From contig CM023452.1 in the NCBI GenBank assembly GCA_013339765.2, positions 162,997,581-163,061,580 of the forward strand: a stretch of 64,000 nt of DNA. The letters are read 5' to 3'. This document shows, piece after piece, positions 9,547 to 20,900 of the stretch (positions are counted from its first letter, which is position 1; each line of letters starts with the position of its first letter). This DNA comes from Haemaphysalis longicornis. Its lineage: Eukaryota; Arthropoda; Arachnida; Ixodida; Ixodidae. Made by a program: the position numbers and the translations under genes. The notes beneath the pieces are model-generated. The model searched no databases. It was not told where the DNA came from and saw nothing but the letters and a program-made list of their open reading frames with translations.

Positions 9547-11410
9547 TCGCTTTGAAGCCGCTTTGTCTTCTTCCTTTGAAACCTCAGAGGAACGTCTTTT
9601 GACGGTCTTTTCTGTTGTCCGCCAAACAGGTGTTCAATTGAATTGTTACAAATGCTCAATCGCCCAACGTCAACTTCAATTTCTGGGTCACGTTGTGCCT
9701 ACGCGTGGTGTTCAACCCGATCATGCTAAGACACACGCCGTTAGAAACGTTCCCTAGCCGGAAACCACAAAACGATGTGAGGAGTTTTCTTGGACCATGC
9801 TTTTACTGCCGCTTATTAATAAGGAATTTCGCCCATATTTCTATCCCTTTAAACGAGCTCCTCAGGAAAGATGCTCCCTTCGCGTTGGATTCTCCACATG
9901 CTGAAGTCGTTTCCATGCCTATTGGCAGGCATACTGCCACACCTAATCCAGCCCACTTTAACACTTCTGCTCCAACCATACTACGCACTTGCGCCAGTGG
10001 CCACAGAATAACAGCGGTCTTATTAAAACCACTTACTGCCGAATTCCGCAATTTGCGTGCGCCAGCCATCTGCTTTCTGTCGCCGAGCACAACTATTCAA
10101 TCAGCGAACACGAGTGTCTCGGCCTAATGTGGGCTACACCGAAGTTCCGTCGGTTTGTCCTTGGCCGTCCGTTTTATGGCGTCACGGATCACCACGCCAT
10201 GCGCTAGCTGCAATCACTAAAAGATCCCACAGGCCGCCTTGGCCTGTGAGCTTTGCATTTACAAGAATACTCGTTTCCAGTCGTGTAAGAATCGGGACGG
10301 TTTCACCGTGATGTCGACTGGTTATCTTGTTAACCAGTGGATCCTCCACACGTGGCTTGAAATGGCACAGTCGCGTGTGTTTTTTCTATGTCAGCTCTGC
10401 TGCACATCGGTGCCGAACAATACCGTGACTCTTGCTACGTTCAGTAATTGATCGCCTCCGCACTAATTGACCTGATTGAACCTCCCGGCGCTACGTGCTT
10501 CAGGACGGTGTGTTATACCATCAGAACTTTCATAACGGTGGCACAGAACTGTTGCCTCACCTACCCTCTCAACTGCGCTACACCGCCCTTTAACAACTTC
10601 ACGACCACCAACTCGCTGGTGGTGTTGAAGTTACGGGTAAGACGCTGCTTTTTTTACCTAGTTTGCACCATTGCATCAAAAAATATATTAAAGCTTGTGA
10701 CCGCTGTCAACAGCGAAATGTTCGAAGCAAATTGCCTGCCGGGCTCCTTCATAATCCTCCTATTCTTCATGAGCCGTCATTCCTTGTTGGTCTAAACCTC
10801 CTAAGGGCTTATCCTGAATCCACTTTTTGGCCAGAAGTGGGTTGCCCTTGCAAAAAATTGAGGGCCCTACACACAAGTTGCGCAATTGATGCGGCAGACT
10901 TCCTCTTTTATGACATCACATTGCACATGGTGTACGTCGCCAGCTCTTGACCGAGCACGGCCGCAATTTCCTCCCTAAAGTCATTGCCGACATCTTTATT
11001 CCTGTTCAACTTAGCAAGAATTGAATACACTTATCACCCGGAAGAGAACGGCTTCACAGAGCGCCTAAAACAACATAATTTTTATCTACGTTTCCTCTTA
11101 CTACCGGGTTGGGATGCCGCCTTGCCATTTTTCACCTTCACCTACAATTGTCCCGGCAATGACACAGCTGGTGCCTCTCCTTTGTGCATGCTCTTCCGCA
11201 GGAAACCCGCTTTACCGTTGGATACCGCCGACTCGCCTGCCGCAGCTCCTTATTCAATCAATTACCCATAAAAATCCATCCTCCTCATCTGATCAATTAT
11301 CTAAGCGTACTTACGTCGACAAATACCAATTGCAAACATTAACAACATGTTTTTCTGGCCACAGATGTCTTGTTGGTGCCTCTTGGCCTCTTTTAGTCCT
11401 GAGTTTTTAA
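9547..11410 (+). mobile_element. Ty3/gypsy pol fragment, copy B (decayed)
   Basis: This is the duplicate of the fragment at 1-1690 with ~200 more bases on the left. The first readable segment, FETSEERLLTVFSVV then LNCYKCSIAQRQLQFLGHVV, belongs to the RT thumb just downstream of the YxDD active site. The RNase H follows at about 9960-10207, with SGHRITAVLLKPL and later NYSISEHECLGLMWA. The integrase is at about 10560-11270, including QRNVRSKLPAGLLHNPP and TYHPEENGFTER with the catalytic glutamate region. Frame changes occur every 100-250 bases. Repeat S lies directly on both sides (S copy 2 on the left, T then S copy 3 on the right). Confidence 0.8.
9693..10207 (+). pseudogene. gypsy RNase H remnant, copy B
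   Basis: Within 9693-10127 the frame reads SFLGPCFYCRLLIRNFAHIS and PLNELLRKDAPFALD, the conserved tether region between RT and RNase H, then SGHRITAVLLKPLTAEFRN. The C-terminal half (10081-10207) continues in another frame with FRRFVLGRPFYGVTDHHAMR, where D of TDHHA is a catalytic aspartate. At least two frameshifts separate these segments. Confidence 0.72.
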
Positions 11411-11690
11411 CATTAGTTCTTGAAGCAACCCTCCCATGGCGCGAAGCATCCTGTGAAGAAGCGCTGAAGGGCATTATGTAGGCAACAAACAATACCCCTA
11501 ATTTATATTTTTCTCACCACTCTCAACTCGAACAAGGTTGCAGGTACGGTGATAAACAGCTCGATGTGTTAGCACAGCCTTTTATTACCCTGCCTTGATG
11601 TGTTTCTGAACAGGAGGGCCTGCCACACACCTTGCTACAGGAACGAATCATTACCTCGGCTTGATTCAATGGTGGCATATATACCTCCAA
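11411..11690 (+). repeat. Spacer segment T, copy B
   Basis: This is the second copy of the 1691-1978 segment and lies in the same position between the gypsy integrase remnant and repeat S. A few substitutions separate the copies. Nothing coding is visible. Confidence 0.6.
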
Positions 11691-13101
11691 AAGAAACAGT
11701 AGTACTCAGTGTTACGCAAAGCTTGAAACCCAAGAAAGTGATGGAACATTAGTTTTTGTATAAAAACAGTTGTTAGAGTGCTGCGCCAGCTTCGTAAAAA
11801 TTTGAAGAAACGAGGGTGTTTTTATTAGTATTTCCAGAAAGAAGACTAGTTCGTTGGCACTTAATAGGCAATCGCAAAATTCACAAATTGATTCAAGAAA
11901 AGATAAGTTTTGTTGAAAACCAAAGTTACTCAAGGGGGGATATTGGGCTGAAAGAATATAGAAAATTATTTCGCCAAATAAAAAAAAAGTGGTTTGCATA
12001 AATACCCATGTTGTCAGGTGTTTTCTTTAAAGCCTGCTACTGATTCCGCCAAAGTCACAGAACCCGAAACTCTGTGTTGCCGAACAGGTATATAATAAGG
12101 TGAAAGCCCATCGTGCACCATTATGCTCAAATCATAAGCTGGTCTCCGTTACTATAAATATCTGCTGCGGCGAAGCGTAAGCAACATTTCCTCGAGGAAT
12201 TCACGTTTGCTTATTTGCACAGAATTCTAAAACTTTGTTACAGCTGCGTTGTATTTGCATCTCCCTTTTGACTTTATCTGTGGCTTTGGGGACAAATTAC
12301 GTCTACTAGATTCGTTTTTTCTGCACGATATACGCGTCTATTCCTCCAGCTGATAACGACGATAATTGCAAAGGCAAGCAGACTGGGAAACGCTGCGCAC
12401 GCCACAGCCTCCCTGTAGTCAATGTTCTGGGCTGCTAAAGTGCACCTTTTCGACTCCCGCCCAATACAGTTCATATCCCATGACGCCACAACTGAGAACG
12501 TTTTACGTTTCCACTTCGGAGTTTGTTAGGCCGAACTTAGCGCTCAAATATGGCGGAATTTGAAAAATTCATAAAAGCTTTCAATTCTCAACGTAACGTG
12601 ATTGCACTTGAGTAGATCAGGTAAACACCAGCCGTGCAGCACAGTGATGCAAAGGAAGCTGTGACGCATTCCAGTCGTCTGCTTGGTGACAGGTGTCCGC
12701 TGCTGTACGCACAAACGAAACCCAATAAAGGCGCGTACACTGTCGGCAGAAACGAATCAGGTCGAAGTATTTCACACTAAAAGACACAAAAAGTGAAAAA
12801 GTAGATGCAAAAACAATGTTGCCATAACAAAGTAACCGCACCAGGCTTTTCTCTTTCAAAGCACATAATGGAAGGGCCCTGAGAGAACGTTTTTATTTAC
12901 TGTTTCTCGAACCTAAAGCAATGAAAAGCAATGTTTAATTCTCTGGGGAGTATGCTGTTCTTGACATAGAAATCCCCATTTGGGAGTAACTGTAATAGGA
13001 AGCACGATTGACTCGCACCCATCCGTCTTTCGCAGACAAAGGCTTGGTCCGTTCCCATGCTCTTCAAGCGCGAACTATTGCTATGAAGCCTCAGAATAAA
13101 G
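11691..13101 (+). repeat. Repeat S, copy 3
   Basis: This is the uninterrupted S repeat of block B. It starts with AAGAAACAGTAGTACTCAG and ends at the AATAAAG preceding the second tRNA-like sequence. It is about 1.41 kb and aligns along its length with copies 1 and 2, with a ~70 bp deletion near 12590 where the sequence matching 2880-2920 of copy 1 is missing. Confidence 0.7.
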
Positions 13102-13173
13102 CACTCCCGGTAGGAATCGAACCACTCTGCTTGCGGTATAATACCGACACTCTATCACTGAGCTAGGCTGCAA
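13101..13173 (-). pseudogene. tRNA-like sequence (antisense), copy 2
   Basis: On the minus strand TAGCTCAGTGATAGAGTG (13165-13148) fits an A box, and GGTTCGATTCC (13123-13113) is a perfect B box. The middle contains a palindromic CGGTATTATACCG where an anticodon arm would be. The 3' acceptor-like GGGAGTGC pairs only partly with the 5' GCAGCC, as if one base were deleted. This makes it a tRNA pseudogene or SINE head rather than a proven tRNA gene. Confidence 0.6.
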
Positions 13174-13440
13174 GATACAAATGTAACCTGAAAATACTTC
13201 TTTCACTGTTACCAGGACAACTACTCTGCACATTGCTTGGCTTTGGTGCTTTTGTAAGAATATCTAGCCCTGCATGTGCTTCCGATTTGCCATCCGCTTA
13301 TTATAGTTCACATTTCTCAGCGTCACAAATCATAGAATCTCTCCACCACTGCTCTGCTATCAAAAAATCTGATTCATCCTGGCTTTCGTTGGAGGGAGGC
13401 CTCTTAACAAGTATTTTGATCCAACACATTAGCGCCAAAT
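13174..13440 (+). repeat. Spacer segment M, copy 2
   Basis: Matches 3494-3760 closely and separates the tRNA-like sequence from the last S copy. No gene is seen. Confidence 0.65.
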
Positions 13441-14215
13441 AAAAAACGGTAGTACTCAGTGTTACACAAAGCTTGAAACCAAATCAAGTCATGGACCATT
13501 ATTGTTTCTCATAAAGACAGCTGTTAGCTAGTCTTCTGCTTTGCAGGAATCTCAAGAAACAAGAGAGATTTTATTATTATTAGCAGCAAGGAGACGATCG
13601 TTGTCACTAAATAGGTAATTCAAAAATTCAAAAATATATATTTTAGGAAAGAATCGCGTATATAGAAAACCAAATTTACTCACGGTAGGGATTTACAGCT
13701 GCAAGAAATAGGAAAATGATTTGGCACAAATAAAAATCAGTGCTTTGTATAAAATCATTCTTTTGTATAAGTACTCATGTTGTCGGGTGTTTTTCATAAA
13801 GCCTGCTACTGGTTCCGCCAAAGTCATCGAACAGCTATATGATCTGGTGAAACCCCGTCGTGCCCCATTATGCTCAAATCATAAACCGTTCTCTGTTACT
13901 GTAAATATCCGCTGCGGTGAGGCGTAAGCAACATTTCGTCGAGGCATTTACCTCTCCTTATTTGCACAGAATTCGTGGTTACAGCTGCAGTAAATTTGTA
14001 TCTCTGTCTTAATTTTATCTGTAACTTTCGGAACAAAATTACGTCGATCGTATTCGGTTTTGCTGCACGATGTACGCTTCCATTCCTCCCCGAGGCCTTA
14101 TAACGACGATAATTGCAAAGGCAAGCAGACTGGCAAACGCTGCGCACGCCACAGCCTCGCTGTAGTCAACGTTCTGGGCTACTAATGTGCACCTTTTCGA
14201 CTCCCACCCAATCCA
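13441..14215 (+). repeat. Repeat S, copy 4, truncated
   Basis: The last S copy matches the first ~775 bases of the others and stops matching after GACTCCCACCCAATCCAG near 14215. The right-hand end of the tandem duplication is therefore inside S. Confidence 0.7.
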
Positions 14216-17200
14216 GTATGAACGTGGCTTCCAATGGCTTTCTCGTTCATCCGCTCGGAAGGCGATTAAGACCTCTAACGCTTTAATGACGACGAACGTA
14301 AACACCAGACTATAGTCTGAAAACCTCCAGTCACAATCACTGATGTTGAGCGTTTAGTGATTCAGCAGTGGGCATATCTGTCTGTTACCAGTTTTCTTCC
14401 TCCTTTCCTTTCCCTTTTTTCCTATTTTACTTTCCCGCGTTCACGATTGCAAACTAGGCTCTTTCCACGTCACCTTTCCGGCATTCCTTCTACATTTTCC
14501 ATTTTTGTCACTTTAATGGGACGGTATGGGTTGAGACGTAAACGCATGGTGATTTGGAACCTTATCCTTCTGGTTTAAAATCAACTGCTATACCACCGCT
14601 CTTCATGGGCAGCTGCACGTACTGCTTTTTGGGGGATATTTATCCATTGAATCTCCGCGTAGTGTGCTTAGGTAATAAGAGATGATTGCCATGAGAAATT
14701 TCTGACGGTAATTTTCACGCTTACCCGGATAATAGACTCGACCTTTATTATTTGATACCTGAGTACAAAATTCAAACAGTGTGGTCGGGAGCGAGTTTTA
14801 TCTATGTATTTGATGAGACGAACAAGTAGTATTTGCACGAGAAATTTCCTAATAAAACATGCGAGTGATATTCAAATTATCAATGCTGAGGTGTTGGCCA
14901 GGCTTATAAAAAAAGGTGATACCGAGGGTCTTCGGTTTGCGCTGTGTACCTGCGTTAAAATTTAAAAGAGAGCTAATGTTGTAACGGAGCGGCAGTTTAG
15001 ATAAAGCAACATGTTGCTAATGGCACCATTCTCAGGTGGCTGTGAGTTTGTTTTAAGATTAGCAGATGCTTCTTCGATTTGCACCTACGTGATCCCTGCA
15101 TCTAGGAGTTTATTAGCAGCTCCCCGGTATTGCGGAATGGGGTTTGCACGCCAAGGTGAATATATTTATTTCGGAGAGAGATAAGAGAACTTTTTGCGAA
15201 CCACGGTAGCTGTGTATAAATAGTGTCACGCAATTAGTTTCAGCTGTTTGGAGCAAACTTGTTGACGTGTCTTAGCAGGGAGCGTACGGGGTTCATACTG
15301 GCGGTTCCTTCTTATTGATCGCAAATTTGTGCCCATCTACTTGTTCTCTAATAAGTCGCCTTTTTTGGCCTTTTTGTGTGAGTTTAATGTCTTTGCTTTG
15401 ACGTTTCGTGTGTTTATTCGCTTTCCATCTTTCGTGTAAGCAACGGAGCACTTTCCACATATGTAATCGCGAGTTTACAATTCTGCCTTAATTTCTTATA
15501 TAGTTGTTGATCGCGCCGGCTCGAGTTGCTGGCCCTGCCTTCCTATTTAAATTAAATTTGTGCAGGCTTGCGTTTAGGATGAAGTTGATTCGGACTTTTC
15601 TGGAGATGCGGTGTGATGTGTGAGCTCTGGTTTTGATGCTTGAAAGCTACAGCTTCTTCTTGTGGGACGTCATTTCCGATGAAATGTGCCTTTTTTTTAT
15701 TTAATGTAGAGTATAACTAGGGGAATAAAGATAACGGGAGGAAGAGAACAGGAGGAAGTTGGAGCTGTGGTATCGTAGGCTCACATGCGCCTTGTTTCAG
15801 GCAATGGCCTTGTTTCAGGTATTGAGGAGTGTTGGATGGAGGCCTCCTGTTGCTGAAAAATTTCCATGGGGTGCCTTTTCTTATGGGCGCAATTTCTTGT
15901 TGGAAGCCTTTTACAGCAAAGGTGAGCACCACTAGCCCCCACTGTTTCATTTCCGTGGGAAAAAAACGCCTAGACGCCAGGGTCTACGACGCTGAGCGCA
16001 TGCGTCAGGCTCATCAGGCACACAGCCTAGATCTACGAACTTGTTTAATAAAACCACAAAACAAGCCCTGAAACCGCATTATGGATGAAACATTGCCAGA
16101 GAATAATGGAGACCCCCGCCAATATGTTCCTGGTAGAGATTAAGCTTTCAGATTATCTTTGAAGATTAGGCAGGATTAGTGTCACTGAATTGATGTTCTG
16201 GCCAATACGCTCAGAGCTTGCGTCAGGCGAGGCATGACCAAGCATTTCCGCCGGAAAACCGAGCGTAGTGTGAAAAGATAAGGTATTAGAGCACCGTTGC
16301 TGAGGCATGCAAGTCAGCGACCTCGGACCCTTTCTCGTTTATTAGTGTTGCGAGATTGCCACGTCTACGGCCTCACCGTTAACTTCAACCGGGTGCTTTG
16401 TTAGTAACCCGAAAGAAGATGCAGGAAAACGGCATCTTTGGACAAACGTCTGCTGCTGAAATGCTGTTACAAGCGCTATCTTTGACTCGCATTTGGAAAT
16501 ACCTCATACGCGCGCAGCCACAGAGCAGGGAGAACAAGCTAAGCCAGGCAGAGTTGACAGACTTAACAAGAAAAAGGCGGCGCCCATGAACCATCGCAAC
16601 GTAAACAGAGTCACGTATGGCGAATGGACAAATGACCATACTCTGTTCTCTTAGCTAGTGACACTAGCCGAGTGAAAGCGAAAGGCCCGAAGACATAACC
16701 AGGAACATTTCATACAGCCTCAATCACCCTTTCTAGTGGTTTACAACAGCTTTGTGTAGATGCACTGCCGCAGGGGGGGGGGGGGGCGACCAATTTTCTT
16801 GTCTCATGGCTTCGCATGGAAAAACTGTTTGTCTTCTTCATCCGTAACGTCGCGGGCAGCCTGCTGCAGCCATGAGATGGGCTCCTCCACACTTTAAGCA
16901 CCGCGGAGTGCAGGGTTGGCTTTAGGGGACGTGGGTGTTGCCATATCGTGGGCAGTCAGGTGTTGCTTGTCCTTCGGGTCACACTGTCTGGTGGTGAGCT
17001 GCCTCGGTTTTACGGATTCGGTTTCACGGCGACAGACTTGCATATGTATGTCATGTCTGCTCTCTATATCAAACCAGTGCTCCATGTGTAGCACGGCAAA
17101 AAGTATTTCTGCAATACTCAATGTTGAAGGGGCAAGCAATCAAAACATTTTAGTTAGGATTGCAGTGGTAGATACTCCGCCCTAAGTGATCACTAGTGGC

Positions 17201-17384
17201 TCTTTGTGACCTAATGAGTCATATACCTAGTCATAAAGCATATACCCAGCATATAACACAACACATAAGCAGTGTTGGCTGGTGCTGGTTAAAGAGATAC
17301 TACTTCGTTGCGTTTCTCATCTTTTAGGAGAAATGATATTGCTCAGTTAAAGGAGTACTGACCAGGCAAAATTTGTATTTTGCC
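14216..17384. other. No recognisable gene
   Basis: About 3.2 kb of AT-rich sequence with only short open frames and no motif I can assign. A run of 14 or more G occurs at about 16771-16786. Degraded transposon sequence is likely but not shown. Confidence 0.5.
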
Positions 17385-17908
17385 TGAGTGCAAGTTTTTT
17401 TCTTACACCGGGCCATTACCGAAGAGGGAACAACTTCGCTTTTTGCCCTCAAAATGGACCTGCTCACGAATTACGCCGAAATATTAGCCCACTGCCGACT
17501 CGACCGAAGAAAATATCCGGAACCGCACCCAAGACTATCCAGAGATGAAGTCACCACCCTGAGAAGACTGCAGACAAATACATATCCCCACAGCACCCTT
17601 CTTCACGCCATTTACTCAACTCAATACCCCGCCACCTGTAATTTCTGTCCTTCTCCTGGCACCCTATATCATCAGGTATGGGAGTGTCAAAGAACCCCGC
17701 ACCTCCCTCCCAACCCCACCCCATCCTATGAGCAGTAAATGGCTAGCCTGACTAGCCCGGACCACAGGATCCAGCAAGACCTGGTGACGAGGGCCCGGAC
17801 AGCCAGCCGCAGCCAGGGTATCCTGGACTAAAGATGCCCTCCACCAGGTGGGCACCGTAACATCTGCGCCTCAGGCTCGCAAATAAAGATTTATCAATCA
17901 ATCAATCT
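17385..17908 (+). mobile_element. 5'-truncated I-type LINE, 3' end only
   Basis: The frame at 17388-17738 reads as the region after the LINE RNase H. It has LLTNYAEILAHCRLDRRKYP, then PHPRLSRDEVTTLRRLQT and CNFCPSPGTLYHQVWEC, a C-x2-C-x7-H-x4-C motif spaced exactly as in the LINE at 4884-5360. A stop follows, then a short untranslated region ending AATAAAG plus a TCAA-type short tandem run (17890-17908). Everything upstream of the C-terminal region is missing, as expected from incomplete target-primed reverse transcription. The frame is open across the motif, so this copy may be younger than others here. Confidence 0.8.
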
Positions 17909-20900
17909 TGACAGTTCGTATTTATAACTAAGGACTGTTGTTTCCCGCCTTCACATGCCACTCCTAAAATACGTCGCAAATATCGACGTGGATTCTTCCC
18001 TCAAAGGTGCTATATAGAGACTCCTTTGACCGGTAAATGGGCCGTATTCAAAGACACCAATTTATAGTCTGTTGATTCTTTTCCGCAATGTAAACCACTG
18101 AATGTCTGCGACGATAATTAGCGCAAATTTACATTTTATTATGTTTCATTGACTAAGCTGAAATGGTAGGCCATGATGGGAGTAACCGAAGTTCGAAAAA
18201 GAAAGATAAATGTTCGGAATAGAGCAGTACGTTGAATTTCTGGCAGCCGGCTTGAGGTGGCAGAAATACTCGCACCAGGTGCCTTACTGTTTCGAGACCA
18301 TAGATATATTAGTCAACACGGAGCTGAGATCTCGATTTGAGGAATTGCAAGGCTTCCTGTCGTGTTGGTTTCCGGTGGCCTGCTACTTTTGCGTGAAAAC
18401 AATCGTAAAATAAAATTTATGCTCTTTCATATCGTGTTATGTAGTTAGAGCGTTATATGTGAGCTTTCAAAGCGAAATCTTTCCTGGTTGGACCACTGGC
18501 ATCCTGTCGAAAAGCTAATAGATTTCTCCATAGACCAGTTGATAGAGCGAAAAGGCCTGATAATATCTCTGAACACAGTGTGTGCTTGAAAACGGCCTTC
18601 CCTTGTGTCAAAACGGCTACTTGAAAATTGCGAGAAAGTACGGTTCAGCATAATACAATACACGCATCGATCGCGCCGATGGAGCACAAAAGTTAGTTTT
18701 ACCTCACAAACTGCGTGTCGGTATACATTGAGTTGTCTGTGGATGCGTTTACTTAAAGCGTGAAAAAATTTCAGATCGGTTCGTTCTTCGTCAGTGGTTT
18801 GGGTCTTTCAATGTTTGACCAGTGACTGGACGCAGTTTCAGCGAAAGTTACACGTTGTCCCGGTGAAGGTTTCATGACACTTCTGACGCAGTGCCGGTTT
18901 AAGAAAGCTTTTGCGGTTCTCTTAACTTTTTTACGAAGAAATTGTAATTTTTTGCCGAATTGCTTATTACAGAGTTTCCATCTATCTATGCCTCTCAACA
19001 CTAACGCTCATATGTTTGGATCAAAGGGCCCCTATAGAAAGCGCCGGGGTGGAATGTGCAAACCGTGAGCGTAGCAACATTGAGCTTTGCTTTTTGCTTC
19101 GGTTAGAACCTGGACGTGCTGTGTTTCCATGAAAGTGTGGAATAGATGAACCTCAAACACAGACCTTCATGACTAAATTCCAAAAGAAGACGTTCTGAGA
19201 TATATACCAGGTTACAGAAAGCGTTACTAGGCTTTCGCTGAGGATATCGTGCAAAATTTAAGACATGCTTCGGCCTAAAATTATTGTGCGATCCAAAATA
19301 GGCAAAAAATCAGCAATCCACGCCCTCATACAAAAATGAAATTCAAGAGAACATGAGACGTCCTTAGTGTCTCAATCTATGCCCTCCATTTACCATTTTT
19401 CATGCGTCAAATACATGGTTTCTTGTCCCGGCCAGTACAGTACACATGATGGAAGGCGGGCTTGGCATATGTTCACGATATGGTCATGAAGCGATCGTGT
19501 TTCAGATGTGCATTAGATATCCTAACGACAGATAGCCTGACATGGAATAAATTGGCTTTACATTTAGTATCTACATTTTAGCTCTACATATTTTTCTAAG
19601 TGCGCCTATGCATATCCAATTCACAGAAAAATCAAATCATCATATACATTAGAAGTAACGAGAAGGAGAAGCTCGTTCACTGCGTTTTTTTCTTCATCCA
19701 AACGGTACTTATAACAACATATGTATTCAGACACAAGTCAAAGTGAATAGGCCGGTAAGCTCAACGTCTAAATTATAGTTTGCGTGGCTGTGAACGTAAT
19801 TGTAACAGCGTGAGAGCTGCAGCAACCTCGGCACCTTCATTCTGCCTTGTTTGGGCTACAAAAAGCCTCGAGAATACAACACGTGAACCACGGAAGCTTT
19901 GTTGGTGAACAAAAACACTACACGAAACATCAGCCACATGAGGGTTCCTTGAAAGCGATTTATAAGAATTTCAACAAAAAATATAACATGTTCAGTGATC
20001 GGCCTCTGTAAAAACAGGTTTTCATTTACGGTACACATCAAAACCTCACTCAAGATATTCTTCATAGCTTCTCTACGCCGTCTATAAAAAAGCTTTTGAA
20101 TTGTATTTAACCACTTCTTCGGCCCATTGTGAGCGTAGCTGTTCTGTTTTACCGATGGGAGAATCTATGATTTTGTGGTTGTACAGTATGTGGCTGGAAC
20201 AAGATCATGCCCTATCTAGTAGCTAAGAAACTTAATTTGTTGCCCTCTAGCTTAACTTCGCTCCTAAAGCATAGCGTGCAGTATAGGAAAGATTGGGAGA
20301 CTATTTCGTGTAAGTATAACCTTTTCGAAACAATCAGTAACTTTGCCTCACCTGAGACGACCACCATGAACCCAAGCAGAAAAGTCATAGTCGTGAAGAG
20401 AAGCATGGCTCTAGGTCTGAAAATAATGGAGAGGGAAGGGGATTAGGTCGCGAACCTTGCTCCAGAGCAGCGGGAATCCACAGGATAACGCCAGGTATAT
20501 GTGAAGCGACAGCGTGCCAAGCACCTCCACGCTCATCCGGCGAATTCGGGAAAATCGCGGCTGTCGGACCATACTCTTATGATTGTGTGGACAAAAAGGT
20601 GGCCGTTGCAACCAAGCTCCGCGCAGTGTTTTTAAACCGCAACATGAAAAATTCAACCCAGCTCCACCTAGTGGGAAATCTGCTGGAACAGGGAAGTGCG
20701 GTTGCCTGGGTTCGGCTTGAACATCAACAAGCCTTTGCTCGATAACGGTCGCGCCATTGCAGCGAAAACTCTTGCACTCGCGCAAGAGTTTTGTCAGCGG
20801 TGTGAGGCTCCATTTCTTCTTCATTTCTTAGCAGGAGAGAAAGTAATCCGTTCCGTGAAGACCACTGCGCCTCCTATCTATGGGTCTGAAAACCGGTGTC

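Larger units (their letters stand above)
1..14215 (+). repeat. Tandem segmental duplication of a composite repeat block
   Basis: Two direct copies of the same ordered block can be read. Copy A covers 1 to about 9546 and copy B about 9547 to 14215. The order in each is gypsy pol fragment, spacer T, repeat S, antisense tRNA-like plus spacer M, repeat S. The motif CCCTAGCCGG occurs near 24 and near 9752, and landmarks stay in register through the block. Subtracting the ~4.3 kb LINE present only in copy A gives a period of roughly 5.4 kb. Copies differ by scattered substitutions and small indels. Copy A runs off the left edge, and copy B stops matching near 14215. Because the same four-part order recurs, one duplication is simpler than independent insertions. 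Confidence 0.82.
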
